Origin: Leptasterias polaris
Lineage: Eukaryota > Echinodermata > Asteroidea > Forcipulatida > Asteriidae
DNA length: 64,000 nucleotides
Assembly (NCBI GenBank): GCA_037783415.1
Contig: JAZGTN010000088.1
Span: forward strand, 1,116,001-1,180,000
Direction: 5' to 3'
Shown here: piece after piece, positions 33,761 through 46,632 of the stretch
Numbering within the stretch: the stretch's first letter is position 1
Layout of the letters: each line of letters begins with the position of its first letter
Notes under the pieces: generated by a model
Database searches by the model: none
What the model saw: only the letters and a program-made list of their open reading frames with translations
What the model was told of the DNA's origin: nothing
Made by a program: the position numbers and the translations under genes

Positions 33761-36700
33761 AGGTAAGTGTTACCGTGTACGTAGAGTGTAGTTAGGGGGC
33801 AATGCACTGGGTATCCCCGGCCCTTTGGACACATTTTCCTCGTCGTTTGTTTGACCTTCCGTGTGAAGCGTTTGGTGGAAAAATCTCTCGTTCCCTTTTT
33901 TTTTTATTGCAAAACAAGCACTTCGCCTCCATTATCCTTTTTTAAGACCCGACACGGCCAGCATATTTTCGTTGTGTTTCGTGCTAATATTGTGGAATAA
34001 TTCTTGTCAATTGCCACCGCGCAGGCCCGTGGAGTGTACCAAACCTGTGTGTGGGTTTGATTGTGGTGGATTTTTCGGCCGGATTCGGTAAAAACAATCA
34101 CCGGTATTTTCTTTTTCATTTCTTCCCATTAACACGGTGGCATCGTTCTAATTTATTACCGCTGTAGTTAAGATAGGAGAAAGGTCATTTTACTCGGGGG
34201 CGTAATGGAAATATTCATATTTTGTTCTGGCGTATCTTTCTCACTGTTTATAATCAATTGAGTAGGGCTCAACTGGCTTTCTGTTTTCAGGGTTTGCAAC
34301 TAAAGTATTTATGCCCTGCTTGCACTAAAAAAGATTATGGTTTTTGATTTTCTTAGAATAAAAAGCATGTACCCTTATTTATTTTTAGGCCTTGAATTTT
34401 CATTCTGAAAATTAGTTTGTTACAACAACAGCTTTCAACTTTTTCTTTTCAATTTAGAATTATAACAATTTTGTTGGGAAGTTTAAAATAGCAATTTCAA
34501 GACTGTAGTTCCTTCTGAAACTGCAATCTTTGTTTTTTCCCCCAGAAAGTTAGATTTTTACTAGCACTGACTCCATCTGAACACTTTTCAAATCAGACTT
34601 AATTAAAAACAACTGTTTTCACGCATATTAAGAGTTTGAAACACGTTTTTAAATAGCATTTAATTTTTACAGAGTCAGTTTGTAAAAAATAATTTGTGAA
34701 ACTTTGTAGTTTTTTTTCTTCACAATTTCAACACCATTTCGGGAGATTTTTACACTATTCAATTTTGGTATTCCAAAATGAAACCTGCGAGTGATGTCGA
34801 GTTTAATATGTTTCTGGATAAATCCTTAAAGGCAGAATTTGTTTTTCAATCCCCAAAAGTGTTGTTTTTTAAGCTAGAACTAAATTTTGTGTGTGAATAG
34901 TATGTGTTTTGAATCAGGAACTGACTTCACGGGATAGACTGATCTGCAGTTCTAAACCCGAATGTTACCACGTTATGTCAAACATTTACATCTTGTTATT
35001 ACTTTCCAACCCTGCCCTATACCAAATTCAACCAAAACCATATATGCACTTATTCATCAATCTGTTCATAGAACAATTAAAAATCACTTAATCTATAAAA
35101 AAAAATTTCAATCCATAAATAATTCAAACTATCAAGAAACCAATTCTTGTCAAAAAAAAAAATTTACATATTTTTTTCTGTATGATTGATAGCTTGATTA
35201 AAATTAATATCTTGAAGAGTATTCTATTCAGGTATTAAGAGTGGTTTATTTTTCTATCAAACTTTTAAAACTGTTTTATCCTTAAAATGTGTGTCAGATT
35301 TAAATGAATATTGCCTTCTCATCTTTAATTTATGAAATATTAAATTAACGTCAGCCTTCATGGAAGAAGAAGTAAAGAATATTGGACCGCGTTTTATTTT
35401 GTTTCTGCTTTTCTACAAGACCTCTCGAGTTTATTTTCAGAAACCACAATTTTAGGCTGAACAAATTTTCTCTCAGAGAATGGGACATTAAAAAAAAAAT
35501 GCTCAGGTCATCATGCATAGACAACAACGTATCTTGTATTTTTTCAGCGAAGTGTTCTCATGCATAAATAAATGCAATTATAGTAATTAAGCTCAGGCAG
35601 TTTGATGCATAATTCGGTAAGTGCACGTATTTGACGTGCACTTCAAACAAACATTGTATACCATGTATTGATTAATCTGTTCTACTGGCTGGTCAAAATT
35701 ACAAAAACAAAGCAAGTATGATATGTGCAATGTTTTTTAGTGAGCTTCATGTCTCCCTCTAATAGTTGGTCCGTACCAGTTAATTTATTGCAAAGCATCA
35801 ATATTGTTTTCATAAACTTTCAGAATAATTTCAAACAAGCGTACAAAAGGCAAAAACAATATGTCATACTTTGAGTTTGAGAAAAGGACAAGTTGCAATT
35901 TTCTTGTTCATCATGTAAAGTCTGTAGTTTTTAGCTTGCATTGCTGTACTCCGAATTATAGTTTTAATTTTTTTATTTGTCTCCTACTCACAAACATGTT
36001 GCGCTATGTAAAAAAAATAAATGTAATTGTAATTTGTGTAATCGTTGCTGTCGTGCAAAGTATATTTTCAATTTTTCCATTGGTCTGCCCACATACATGT
36101 GCCGTAATGTTTTTTTTGTTAGCAGAGTTAATACTCAAAGTTTTGCCATCTTGAATTGAACAACAGAGGGCGCCATTCATAGGTAGCCAATTTTGACAGC
36201 TGGGGCCTTCCAATCAGAGTGACCTAAAACTTTTCAAACAATATCACCTCTCAAAGAATCCAATTCCAATTGTTTGCAGGAACCGCCCCCTGTAGTATTT
36301 TAGGTTACTTTTAAAGAGAAGTGTTGGGCTGGGGCGTACATTACGGTACGTGTTGTTTTCTTGTATTAAAGTTCATCCGGCAAACTAAAGGGGTTTCTCA
36401 TATCAAGAACAACGATGCATTCTTTCAGACTGGCTTTGAGGTTTTTATGAAACATAGGCCTAATCGTGAAGTATTAGTGAACTAAAACTGAGAAAGTTTG
36501 GTCGAAACTGATAAATGCTGAATTTGTTATACAGTAGTTAATGGCTCGGTATGAATTTCATTTTTGCATTTTAATAATTTAACCTAATATTGTTCTCTCT
36601 CTTGCATTCACAACAATACATGACTGTTTGTGAGATATGACAGAATTTCAAAGGAATGTACACTTATTTCCAAGAACTCATTCAAATTGAAAGTGGGTTT

Positions 36701-38895
36701 GTATGTTGTGATTATCACCAAAAAGGTACAATGTACATGTACTTTAACTTTAAAAACGGTGCACTGCTGGATGCAGTTTGAGTTACTGAAACTTAAGGAA
36801 GGATCAGTGCATACACAATGCAGGAAGTGATCCAGATGTCAGATTTGTTTGCCCCGTCAAATTGTATTCTGGGTTTGAACTTAAAAAACAAAGCAAAAAC
36901 ATTTCAGGCAAACCTTGATATTCTGTTGCAATTAAAAGAGTTTTCATTGTAGTTTCATTTTCTCTAATAAGTGTATCATACACTTTTCAGTTTAGATAGA
37001 TGTTTTTGATAAGGAAATATTGAATATTTGCAATTGTACTTCTCTATTTGAGTTTAGTTTCTCCAGTGGTGAAGTTTTGTGCATGGAAATCACATTTTGC
37101 TTTTTGTCTTTCGACATGCTTATTTACAAGAAAGTATGCAACAAATTGAATTACGAGGAGCCACTCTTGTATCATGCTAAAAATATCAAGTTACTCTTAA
37201 AAATAAAGTGGTGTTTTTTTTAACTTTATGTAACTTCCTGTTGTGTTTTTTTTTTGTGGGTGTAAACTTTGTGCCTCATTGGCAATATACATGGAACTGC
37301 ATTCAAACAATGAAATCTCCCTTCACATAGCAGAGAGCAGGCTGGCACACAAAGCCCCTGTACTGCGCACAACACCAGCAGTTGTGCAATGTATGTATAA
37401 TATGTTGTTGCATGCACTTTTTTTTTAATACAGCAATTGACAAGCGGGGATCATTGATTCCATTGGCCATGATAGGCCTGCCCTGACATAGTGGAGTGCA
37501 GGGAGACACCACACCACATTGGGAGCATGGATTTGCATAATAAATATAACACTGCCCATCTGACCTGTGAACAATAATATTTCTTTTGACAGCCTGTGAG
37601 CTGTCTCTACTGCCCTTGTTTACATTTGATTGGCTACATGGCTGGTTTAGCTGTGGATAAAGCCAGGCTTGTGGGGAGTTGCTGTAGAGCCTGTAAATGT
37701 TCTTTGTGTGAAATGAATACTGAGTAATAGCCGCCCGTTAGTGAACCAATAACTTACATGTATGATTCATAGCATCTTGCCTTTGTAGCCTTATCTTTGT
37801 CTCCAGACACTCAGTATCCTGCCGTATGTCCCATATGTGCCATAATTTTTGTCTTTTATCGTGGTGCATCTTAGTTGTCAATTTAGTTGGTCAATTAAAA
37901 TCTCTGCAGTGAGAATATTGAACTAAAGTTTACTCCTAAATCTCGAGTCTCACAAAAAATGTACAACAAATAAAAACCCACTCCAGTTACATACTACAGT
38001 GCAGGTTTGTGTGAAACTTTTGAATTGTCCACCGTCTGGACAACCCCAATTTTTTAGATAAACCATTTCTGACAATGTCATCTACCGCTAATACTTGTAT
38101 TGATTTAAATAGTTCAGCAAAAATCAGATCCCAATCTGGCTAGCTAGCTTAAATTTTAGTTCTTAAATTTCCTTCTTGTTTGCAAGGTTGGTAATCGACC
38201 CAGTAACGCATACCCATTATCTTGTAAACTTCATAATAAATGTACTGCACTGATAGTCATCAGCCATTGTTTTTCGGATGTTGATATTAAAGGGACGAGA
38301 ACTTTTATTTAATATTAAAGGGGTGAGGAATTTACTTTCTCCTTTGAAAACTTTCCTCTTTCTCCTGGAAAAAATAACCCAGAAACCCGTAACTAAACGG
38401 CAAAATTAGCCTTGCCCAGACAAGAGTGAAATTCCAGCATGTACCATTCATGATTGCATTCAAGCACTATTTTCTCAAAGCTTACAGCATTCCAGACACA
38501 AATACTATTGAGAGAAACAAATTCCTAAATCCTAGACCGAGCTATAATGCATTTGCCATGGAGAATTGAGAAAGGAGCTTTGACCAATCGCAATTGCGGG
38601 CGAAGACGTGCCCTGAAGTCTGACAAAAAAAATCTTGGAAACCTCAGTATGAAGTTTAAATAACTTATTGGTGTGTTTTGTTCTTGGAAGTTTTATCTGG
38701 GATAAAACTTTACTCCCTAAATGCAGTATTTTTGTAAACAAGAAAAACGAGTTGGCGGAAGGATAGTTTTCTTATACCATGTACATGTACATTGTTTTTT
38801 ATTGCAAAGTAAACATTAACTTGGCCAAATTTGCTCCTAAAGTTGAAACACATGTACAACACAGATTGATTGATCAATTGATGACTAAAAATAAC
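33761..38895. other. Presumed first intron of the BAZ2-like gene, left part
   Basis: Long AT-rich non-coding sequence without exon-like frames. A CTCF-like word (CAACAGAGGGCGCC) occurs near 36161-36174. No transposon ends were recognised. Confidence 0.4.
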
Positions 38896-38899
38896 CTAA

Positions 38900-39052
38900 C
38901 CAGGGGTAGACTTCACAAAGATAGTCCTAACTTAGGCCTAAGTTACATCACAGAGAAAGGACCACTGGTTACATGTACATGTAGGACGAGTAACTCGTTC
39001 TTACTCGAGATACATGTAAGAGGAGTCTTAACTCTTTGTGAAATCCACCCAA
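38900..39052. mobile_element. Short inverted-repeat element, about 150 bp
   Basis: Left end AGGGGTAGACTTCACAAAGA followed by TAGTCCTAA; right end GTCTTAACTCTTTGTGAAAT followed by CCACCC. The ends are imperfect inverted repeats of about 25 bp. The centre holds TACATGTACATGTA. Confidence 0.65.
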
Positions 39053-39627
39053 GGTCTTTCTTTCTGGACTTTTTCAAAGTATAAGCATTCAAACAGAGTT
39101 TGATTTCTTTTTCTTCATTAGGCCTAATTCCTTCTATAATTTTTTTTTCAAGGAGAGTTTGAAACCCCCCACCAACCCCCAACCCCTAATATACTCCACA
39201 CCCGCTCATGACGGGCACTCGTAACAGTATGCACACATTTTTGTTGTTGAGATGGCAAGACTGTTTTTACTCAGAATAAAGGGCACCCCTTATCACATGT
39301 ACATGTATGAGGGAAATTTAAATATAAATGGAAAATTTCAAAGGGCGTCCAATTACATTCGCTGGTGAAGACATAAAAATTGAAGTTTTTCAGCATTTTC
39401 AATAGTATTCTAACAGTTTGACAGTAATTCTACATTTCTTTATAGTTAGGTTACATTATTTTATTTTAATGATTTTCAATTGAGACAACAGATGGTCTGG
39501 CCTAATTTTTTTAAATTCTTGTTTGGTTTTCAATTGGTATTATTGTTTTGTTTTCATTGCTTTTCGATTTACTGTTAAGCACTTTGAGGAATATTTGATT
39601 CATATTGCACTAAAACGCTGTTTATTT

Positions 39628-39825
39628 AAGGGTCCCAGTCCTGGAGTTACACTTGGCCATGAAGGCCATGGCCTCTGCATGGCCTCTGTTGCTAATGCCC
39701 CTGGTCTTGGCCTTGGTACTCGTTCAAAAGTTTCCCATAGACTTTAATATTTTCCAATGGAAGTGCCCTTTGCAAAATAAAAAATTGCCTTGCCCTCTCA
39801 AAGATGAAATTCCAGGCCTGACGAA
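39628..39825. repeat. Interspersed repeat family H, reverse orientation
   Basis: CCTGGAGTTACACTTGGCC, CCATGGCCTCTG, GTTTCCCATAGACTTTAATA and TTGCCTTGCCCTCTCAAAGA, closing GATGAAATTCCAGGCCTG. It is the inverse of the 21555 and 52432 copies. Confidence 0.72.
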
Positions 39826-39954
39826 ATTCCAGTTCTTCATGCAGACGAAGAAGAGTGAGCAATCCTTACGCTGGCTGCAAATTGAATCTTTTGTGAGAAA
39901 GAATGATTTTAACTGTTCTTGCGCTTTAAGCTTCTTGTAAAGTAACCCACTGGG

Positions 39955-40300
39955 ATAATAAACCAGGTACATTTTACTTGCCCCCAGGAAGTTTTAGTAG
40001 CCCAGATTTTAAACTAGTCACCATTATTTCGTAACTTGTATTAATGGTAGCAATCACAACGGGTTCAATGTCCAGACGAAGTTACATTCAAACACTTTTA
40101 AAGTAATAAAAACTTATTATTGTTTATTCACATCTGGAAATTGGAAGAAATAATATGAGCATTTTAGACGAGTAGGTCTACATGTAGTTTTTAGTAGCCC
40201 ACAGGGCAAGTTGAGAAGAGGTATTTACTAGCCCGTTGCATTTTTTACTAGACAGTAGACAACAATGTATGGTACGCTTGGCTAGTGTTAAGGGTGAGCC
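39955..40300. repeat. Interspersed repeat shared with 47330-47660
   Basis: ACATTTTACTTGCCCCCAGG, AAGTTTTAGTAGCCCAGATT, TTTTAGTAGCCCACAGGGCA and ACGCTTGGCTAGTGTTAAGG. The same phrases in the same order occur at 47330-47660. Confidence 0.65.
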
Positions 40301-40361
40301 CTGTTTATACGTAGGAATTCATCTTCACAGGGCCTGTACATTGTACATGTAACATTAACCA

Positions 40362-40622
40362 GGGCCCATTTTCATTGCTCTGCTTACCGCCGAATTCTGC
40401 GCTTGCGATCACCATTCTTGGCTTACCGAGCAAGCACCGAATTTCTGTGCTACAATACATGTAGCTGTGTAAGAGTAGAATGCTGTGTAGTAAAGTGGAC
40501 TACGCAAGCGCACAAGCAAAAATTCCCTGCTAACCTGTGAAATACGCTTGACGTACATGTAAGTGCAGAACTCCCTGCGCCGATTCTTTGCTTACGGCAA
40601 GCAGAGCCATGAAATTGGGCCC
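40362..40622. mobile_element. MITE family E, about 260 bp
   Basis: GGGCCCATTTTCATTGCTCT at the left and AGAGCCATGAAATTGGGCCC at the right. The interior is colinear with 6181-6430, with TACATGTA insertions or changes. Confidence 0.85.
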
Positions 40623-40955
40623 TGGTGTTCCTGGTCATGTTTGAATAAGCAAGGGAGTCACCTTGAAATACAGTGAGGAAGCCCATACCACTGCAAGTCC
40701 ATTTTAGAAGTAAAAAGAATCAGCTGGATAGATCGTACCCAACTGGTAGAGGAATTTCATTTGCAACGCTGCCACTTTTGCAGTTCATTGGTTCATGTAC
40801 ATGTACTCATGTATGTACACTGCATGTACAGGGACTGAACCAAATTATGAACAGTTGAATAACCTTTTTGAAAGTATACAAAAAAAATACTATTAAAAAG
40901 TCATTTGTCTGCAAGAAATTGATTTAAATTCCATGGCGCTTGACTCTGGAGAATA

Positions 40956-41175
40956 CTTAAAAAAAAAAAAAAAATCCAAAGTGAACAACAATATTATGGA
41001 TCTTTAGGACCGTGTGTTATTTTTGAATTGTATTATGACTCAGTAATGACAAGAGAGAAGGGGGGAGAGACGGAGAGAGAGAGTCAATGACTTTGTTAAA
41101 GTTCAACACATTCACGATGAATAACAAACCCCAAGTCATGAACTGGAACTGACTGGCTCGCACACACACACGCAC
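40956..41175. repeat. Simple-sequence patch: A-run, purine tract, CA tract
   Basis: A 16-base A-run lies near 40960, a GGAGAGACGGAGAGAGAGAG purine tract near 41060-41083, and CACACACACACGCACAG near 41161-41177. No other features. Confidence 0.7.
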
Positions 41176-41687
41176 AGACTCACTCCCGACGACGACTTAT
41201 ACACTACGGTGTAATTTTATCAGGTGGTTTATAACTTTGCATTGAGGGACGCACATCCTGTTGCCTAATGGTATAATCCATCCAAGAGTCGAAATGACCT
41301 CTGATTTTGATTAAATCCATGTACAAATATCCTTCGATGACCCGAGTGGATCTCGGTATTTATCACATATTTTTTTTCTTGACTGCACTTGCGGTCGTAT
41401 GCGCTGGCAGTTTCTTTGTCAATTTTCTAATAATGTGATTTAACGTATGTAGCGAAGTAGTTGTGTGCTGTTGGGTTTGATCCTCGAGACAACTTAGGAT
41501 TTTCATGTTATTGTGTATGAAAATGGGATGGGAAGAGGGAGAGAGCGTAGTGTTCCTTAATTAAATACCAACTCTTTAATTGCTGGTCAGTCCATTTGCT
41601 CACTGTCCAGTCGTGTGTACCAGTAGTACCAGTACATTTTACAACATTGTACATAATTTCTTCAACACCATTGTTAGTTGTTTTGGT

Positions 41688-42135
41688 TTAAAGGTAGGGT
41701 CATTGATTGGTTTTTGTCAAAGCAATGCTGATTTATACGCAGAATTATAAAGAAAGATCAGTAGAAGTCAAATGTGAAAGTTTAAGCTGAATACAATGTC
41801 CACTTGCTGAGAAAACAGCAAAAAACTGTCACGGTATTTTCGGAAGAACGCCGAATCATTCCATGTTTAGTGAGGAGACAGCAGGTACAAGGCATCTGTA
41901 GCTGCAGCATTTGCGAGCGGACATCAACCCTCAGAAATCTGAGAAACGATTCATGCATGAATAGTTTCTTAGATGCAAATATTTTTGGGTGACAAATTAT
42001 CCAAACCGTATTACTTTAAAGGGAATCCTTTCTCAAAAAAGTTTGTACCTGTATCAACAGCTGCATTACTTCTCACCAAGTAAGCTGTTATGGATTAATT
42101 TTTGGATTATTTACCAATCTATGACCCGACATTTG
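41688..42135. mobile_element. MITE family A, reverse orientation, about 450 bp
   Basis: Ends TTAAAGGTAGGGTCATTGAT and ACCAATCTATGACCCGACAT. A central foldback surrounds CTGAGAAACGATTCATGCAT. Contains ACTTTAAAGGGAATCCTTTC and TATCAACAGCTGCATTACTT as in the 46478 copy. Confidence 0.82.
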
Positions 42136-42828
42136 AACATTGTGGACCTTTAAAATTTGAACTGAAATTTTTTTAATCTAAGATATCTTGCAGGTTTTAA
42201 TCACGATCCCATTCAATCTTGCTGTGTCGGTTTACTCGTACACGTAATCTATTAATTAAAGGTCTTTTCACTTTTAGGTATGTTGATGATTTTCCATTCC
42301 TCCTCCCCCTCCCCCCTTCCCCCACCCCATGTTCCGTACAACAGAAAGTTTGTGTCATTTTCTCTTTTGAACATATGAACATTGAACTTAAGATTTTTCC
42401 GGTTGTTTTTACTTCAAATGGTGGGCATGATTTACGAACAAAGAACAAACGGGTTTGGTGTTCAGGGGACCTGAAAACTTGTAACCGCACTGGAAATAAA
42501 CATGTTTCCCGGCAGGTAAAAAACTGAGGTTGATATTGTGGAAATGAGAGTTCCGGTAGTATTGCTAATTATGGCCAACAATCCTGAGGGTACAATGTAG
42601 GATGCAAACATTTTAACTTCCAGACTTCATAAGGGGAAAAAAAACCAGTAATAGAATATAAAATAAAATACAAACAGTGTCCTGCGAAAGTCTGTGGCTG
42701 TAGTTGAATCACAGACTGATGGTTCTTAGCCTTAAGAAATTAACAGCATCCTGTGGTTCCAACTGAACTTTTGTAAGTCAAAAATAATTACATTAAAGAT
42801 CTTCTTACAATGGCACCCTGTAACCTTT

Positions 42829-42988
42829 AACGATTTCATCCAGCAATTTTGAATAGCAAAATATTTAGACTGAACTTGTTTTGTGCACACTGAATGCTAA
42901 TATTGAGTAGCAACTCCTGATTTTTGAGTAGCAACTCATGCACTTTGTGTAGTAATTTGCTCTGCTATACAAGGGAAATCGTTCACTG
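42829..42988. mobile_element. 160-bp repeat family G, copy 1
   Basis: Begins AACGATTTCATCCAGCAATT and ends GGGAAATCGTTCACTG, with AACGATTT and AAATCGTT as short inverted ends. The copy at 58558-58717 has the same length and differs at four positions by eye, so both moved recently. Confidence 0.85.
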
Positions 42989-43165
42989 GCTTGGTACATG
43001 TAGTTCAGGCTTGCTTGGGAGGCAACAGAGTCAATTGTCTTGAAACCCCCTGGTCAATTGGCCTCGGTGCCCTTTGAAATGTTCCAGTACAAATTCAATT
43101 TCCCTCGGAATAAAGGTGCCCTATACTAAGGAAAAACTGCTATGCCTAATTTCCCATTCAAGACT

Positions 43166-43533
43166 TTAAAGGGTCTGTATACGTTTGGTAATGACTCTGA
43201 AAATTAATGGCAATAAAAGCTTACTTGGTATAGTACAGCAGCTTTGGATAGTATAATGCATTTTGAGAAACTTTTCACTTTGAAGTACTGTGGTTATGGA
43301 AAAATACATCACTTTTCTACAGCGCGGCCGTAACGCTTCTCAGATTGTGTATTCCTATAGGGAATATTCTTCCTGCGTGGAAATATTCGCTCTGGTTTTT
43401 CGGTGATATCTCAAAAACGCGACCACCTTTTGAAGTGAAATTTTCACAGGTTAGTTTTATTGTATATACTTACAATTATATAGGTTTGAAACAAACAGTG
43501 GGCTCCAATTACCAAAGGTATATAGCACCTTTA
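43166..43533. mobile_element. MITE family C, about 370 bp
   Basis: TTTAAAGGGTCTGTATACGT at the left and CAAAGGTATATAGCACCTTTAA at the right; interior TGAAAATTAATGGCAATAAA and TCTCAAAAACGCGACCACCT. Confidence 0.87.
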
Positions 43534-44596
43534 ACAGTATCGGGCCTGTACTTAGCCAGAAAAACTGGGTTCGGTTTAATCTGAGTACTAACTAAAACCA
43601 TGTAAAGTTACCGGTACTACGACATACGTCAATCTTCTTGAGAGATACTTATAAACACATTCACCATCTTAAACGCTGTCTTTTATTATTGTAATATGGT
43701 GTCTTGTTTTGTTCAAATTTTCTGGCCAGCCAACTAAAAACATTAATTGTAATATAAACAAAACATACAGAGCAAAACAATGGATAAAATAGAATAAATA
43801 AAATACACAAAACCAAAAACAAAAATCTACATGTAACTACTCCTTAAAAAAATAAAAAATAAATAAATGAAGGCTATATTTGTTGTGCCCCCGATACTTG
43901 TGGTTGAAAATTATGAAAATTATTACGGTGAAAATAATTACGTTAATAATTCACAACATACATAGTGTGCACATTGTGCACTACATTACATACAGAGGTA
44001 GATATAATTGCAATGTAGCTTATGTACAAGGCCATGCATGTATGTACCCTGTATGAATAATGATATCACGTACTGTTCAAGTTGGGAAGAATCAAATATT
44101 GTATATAGCTATAAATTATTGATGAAGACAATTTTGTATTGCACTTGATGGACTCAGCGCCACAGATACGAAGTAACCGAAGCGTGATAGATATCAACTG
44201 ATGCAAATTGTTGTCATGGGGTGAAATTGCCTGGGTTAGCCACACTCCGACGCTTATTATATGGTTTTATGACTAGGAGAGGAAATGAGCTCAGCTTCTT
44301 TTGATGGTCATGCTAAAAGAGAAAAGTAGAGAGAGATAAAATAAATAGAAAAGATGTTGGCGGAATGCAGTTGTGTCAGAGGAGAAAAAAAATGGAGCGA
44401 TATGAATTTAACTTACAACTTGTTACTAAGTTTAAGATTTAAGTTCCTTTGCAACACCTTTTCAAATTTCAGTGTAATAAGTGTAAAAAAACCAAAAACC
44501 TAATTTAAAGAAAGGAAACAAAAACCACCAAAAGTAAGGTTTAATTGTTTGTTATAACAAAAAAAACTTGGATGCTTTGGTTGAAAGTACGTACAT

Positions 44597-45135
44597 GTAG
44601 GGTTATACTTTGGTAACTACTCCAAAATAAAAATCATGTATACAAACTTTCTTGGTGAGAAGTACTGCAGTTGTTGTGAGAAGTACTGCAGTTGTTGTGA
44701 GAAGTACTGCAGTTGTTGTGAGAAGTACTGCAGTTGTTGATAGTATAAATTGAGAAAGGATTCCCTTCGAAGTAATATGGTTTGAAATTTTGTTTTCACC
44801 TGAAAACATTTGAATCTGTAAAACGATTCATGAATGAATCGTTTCTCAGAAATCTGAGGGTTGAATGTCCGTTAGCAAATGCTGCAGCCAGAGATGTGTT
44901 TCGTACAACACATTGTACATGTACCTGCTGTCTCCTCGTTAATCGTGGATGGATTCAACGTTCTTGTGAAAATACCTGACAGTATTTTTGCTGATTTCTC
45001 AGCAAGATACTGTATTCAGCTGAAACTTTCACATTTTACTTTTACTGTATCTTTCTTTTTTTGTTATTTTGCCAATAAATCAGCATGATGGTGACAAAAA
45101 CCAATCTATGACCCTACTACATGTATCTTTAAAGT
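44597..45135. mobile_element. MITE family A with an internal 21-bp tandem repeat
   Basis: Left end near GGGTTATACTTTGGTAACTA, right end ACCAATCTATGACCCTACTA. The interior has a foldback (AAACGATTCATGAATGAATC) and GCTGCAGCCAGAGATGTG. Near the left end a 21-bp segment is repeated four times. Confidence 0.8.
44656..44740 (+). repeat. 21-bp tandem repeat, four copies
   Basis: GAGAAGTACTGCAGTTGTTG plus T, repeated four times exactly, nested in the family A MITE. Single-copy elements of this family have this phrase once. Confidence 0.92.
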
Positions 45136-45386
45136 GAAAGAAAAAGTTGTTTGTGACTCTGTATCAGACAAACAGTCCTCATGATCCGTGAAAAGTAAAG
45201 TTACAAGTACTCTGTTAAAGTTACTTCATCAGCCTACACTGTACATGCAGTACCAATTGTTCGTAAGAAAATGTTGATTGCTTTGTCGATAGTTAAGCAT
45301 CTCATGATCTCAGTGCAATTTATTTGATGATATTGAGTGGGACTGTTTGACATTCGGCAGTGGTGTTGGTTTAGGCCTATTTGTTT

Positions 45387-45762
45387 TTAAAGGCACTGTA
45401 CACGTTTGGTAATTACTCAAAATATATATTAGCATAAAAACTTACTTGGTAACGAGCAACGGAGAGCTGTTGATAGTATAAAACATTGTGAGAAACGACT
45501 CCCTCTGAAGTAACATAGTTTTTGGGAAAGAGGTAATTTCTCACTAAAATAATAAAAGACTTCTGGCCAGAAGCCTTTTATTCCTATCTGAAAGCACACT
45601 AATTTGTACAACAAGGGTGTTTTTTCTTTCATCATTTTCTTGCAACTTCAATCACCAATTGAGCCCAAATTTTCACAGGCTTGTTATTTTATGCATATGT
45701 TGGGATACACCAAGTGAGAATACTGGTCTTTGACAATTACAAAACGTGTTCAGTGCCTTTAA
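45387..45762. mobile_element. MITE family B, about 375 bp
   Basis: TTAAAGGCACTGTACACGTT at the left and AACGTGTTCAGTGCCTTTAA at the right. Same orientation and interior as 23754-24132. Confidence 0.88.
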
Positions 45763-46191
45763 ACCCATAATGAAGATTGAAAAAGCAATTAGCAAGTTAA
45801 TTTTCAAAGATATGTTCGCACACGGTAATTTGCTCAGACCATGTGAAGAGACACAGGGCAAACTCTTGTTTTAAATAGTTGTGCAATTTGCATTTATACA
45901 GTACAACATATGAGATATCGAACAGTCGCTATTTTCCTTGAATATGAGTGGAATAAGGGGTACCAGTCTTCGCCCATCTGGAGGTTGCTATGCAAAGTCT
46001 TGCCCCATAGCAACAACTTCTTCAAATGTAGGCATTCAGATGCGACTACACAGGTCACTAGCGTACTATAAATAGATCAATTCTACCTTGCATTATATAT
46101 ACGCTCACACTGTTTTTTTTTTTCATAGAAAAAGTGCAGGATTGGTCATTCTCAAAAGTTTCAATCTGAAAGTTCATTGTTCATCGATTAG

Positions 46192-46368
46192 TGGCGTGTC
46201 ATGGCCGAGCGGTTAAGGGCACAGGGCTCCAGTTCTGGTGTTTCTGACACTTTACTGTAATTGCTTTGTCCTTCGGATGGGCCATTGGATTCTGTGTACT
46301 GCTTTATAGGATTGGTAGTGCACAGTAAAAGAACCCAGAACACTTAGCGTGGAAGAGTAGGGGTTATA
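46192..46368 (+). mobile_element. tRNA-derived SINE, subfamily 2, interrupted
   Basis: Starts GGCGTGTCATGGCCGAGCGG with box A intact, but box B and nearby head sequence are deleted. The body runs to AAGAGTAGGGGTTATA and stops at the 84-bp palindrome, where other copies continue CGCCCCGGTGTTCC. Confidence 0.8.
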
Positions 46369-46452
46369 TATGGTGGCCCTGAAGGGACATCGCATATCGC
46401 ATACGTGTGCGCACACGTATGCGATATGCGATGTCCCTTCAGGGCCACCATA
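46369..46452. repeat. 84-bp perfect palindrome with an alternating purine-pyrimidine centre
   Basis: The left arm 46369-46410 (starting TATGGTGGCCCTGAAGGGAC) is the exact reverse complement of 46411-46452, with no spacer. The central 26 bases (46398-46423) alternate pyrimidine and purine strictly (CGCATACGTGTGC and complement). The flanks stop matching right after TA. It lies at the break point of a SINE in the presumed first intron of the BAZ2-like gene. Confidence 0.97.
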
Positions 46453-46477
46453 GTTATATCATGTCTCAGATTTAAAT

Positions 46478-46632
46478 GTGTTTGGGTGAAAAATAATCCA
46501 AATCATTACTTCGAAGGGAATCCTTTCTAAAAATAGTTACACTATCAACAACTGCATTGCTTCTTACCAAGTAAGTTTTTATGGTCATTAATCTTTGGAG
46601 TATTTTTACCAATCTATAACCCTACCTTTAAT
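46478..46632. mobile_element. MITE family A, half copy
   Basis: AATCATTACTTCGAAGGGAA, ACTATCAACAACTGCATTGC, then ACCAATCTATAACCCTACCTTTAA. Only the right half is present; it begins about 25 bp after the palindrome. Confidence 0.75.
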
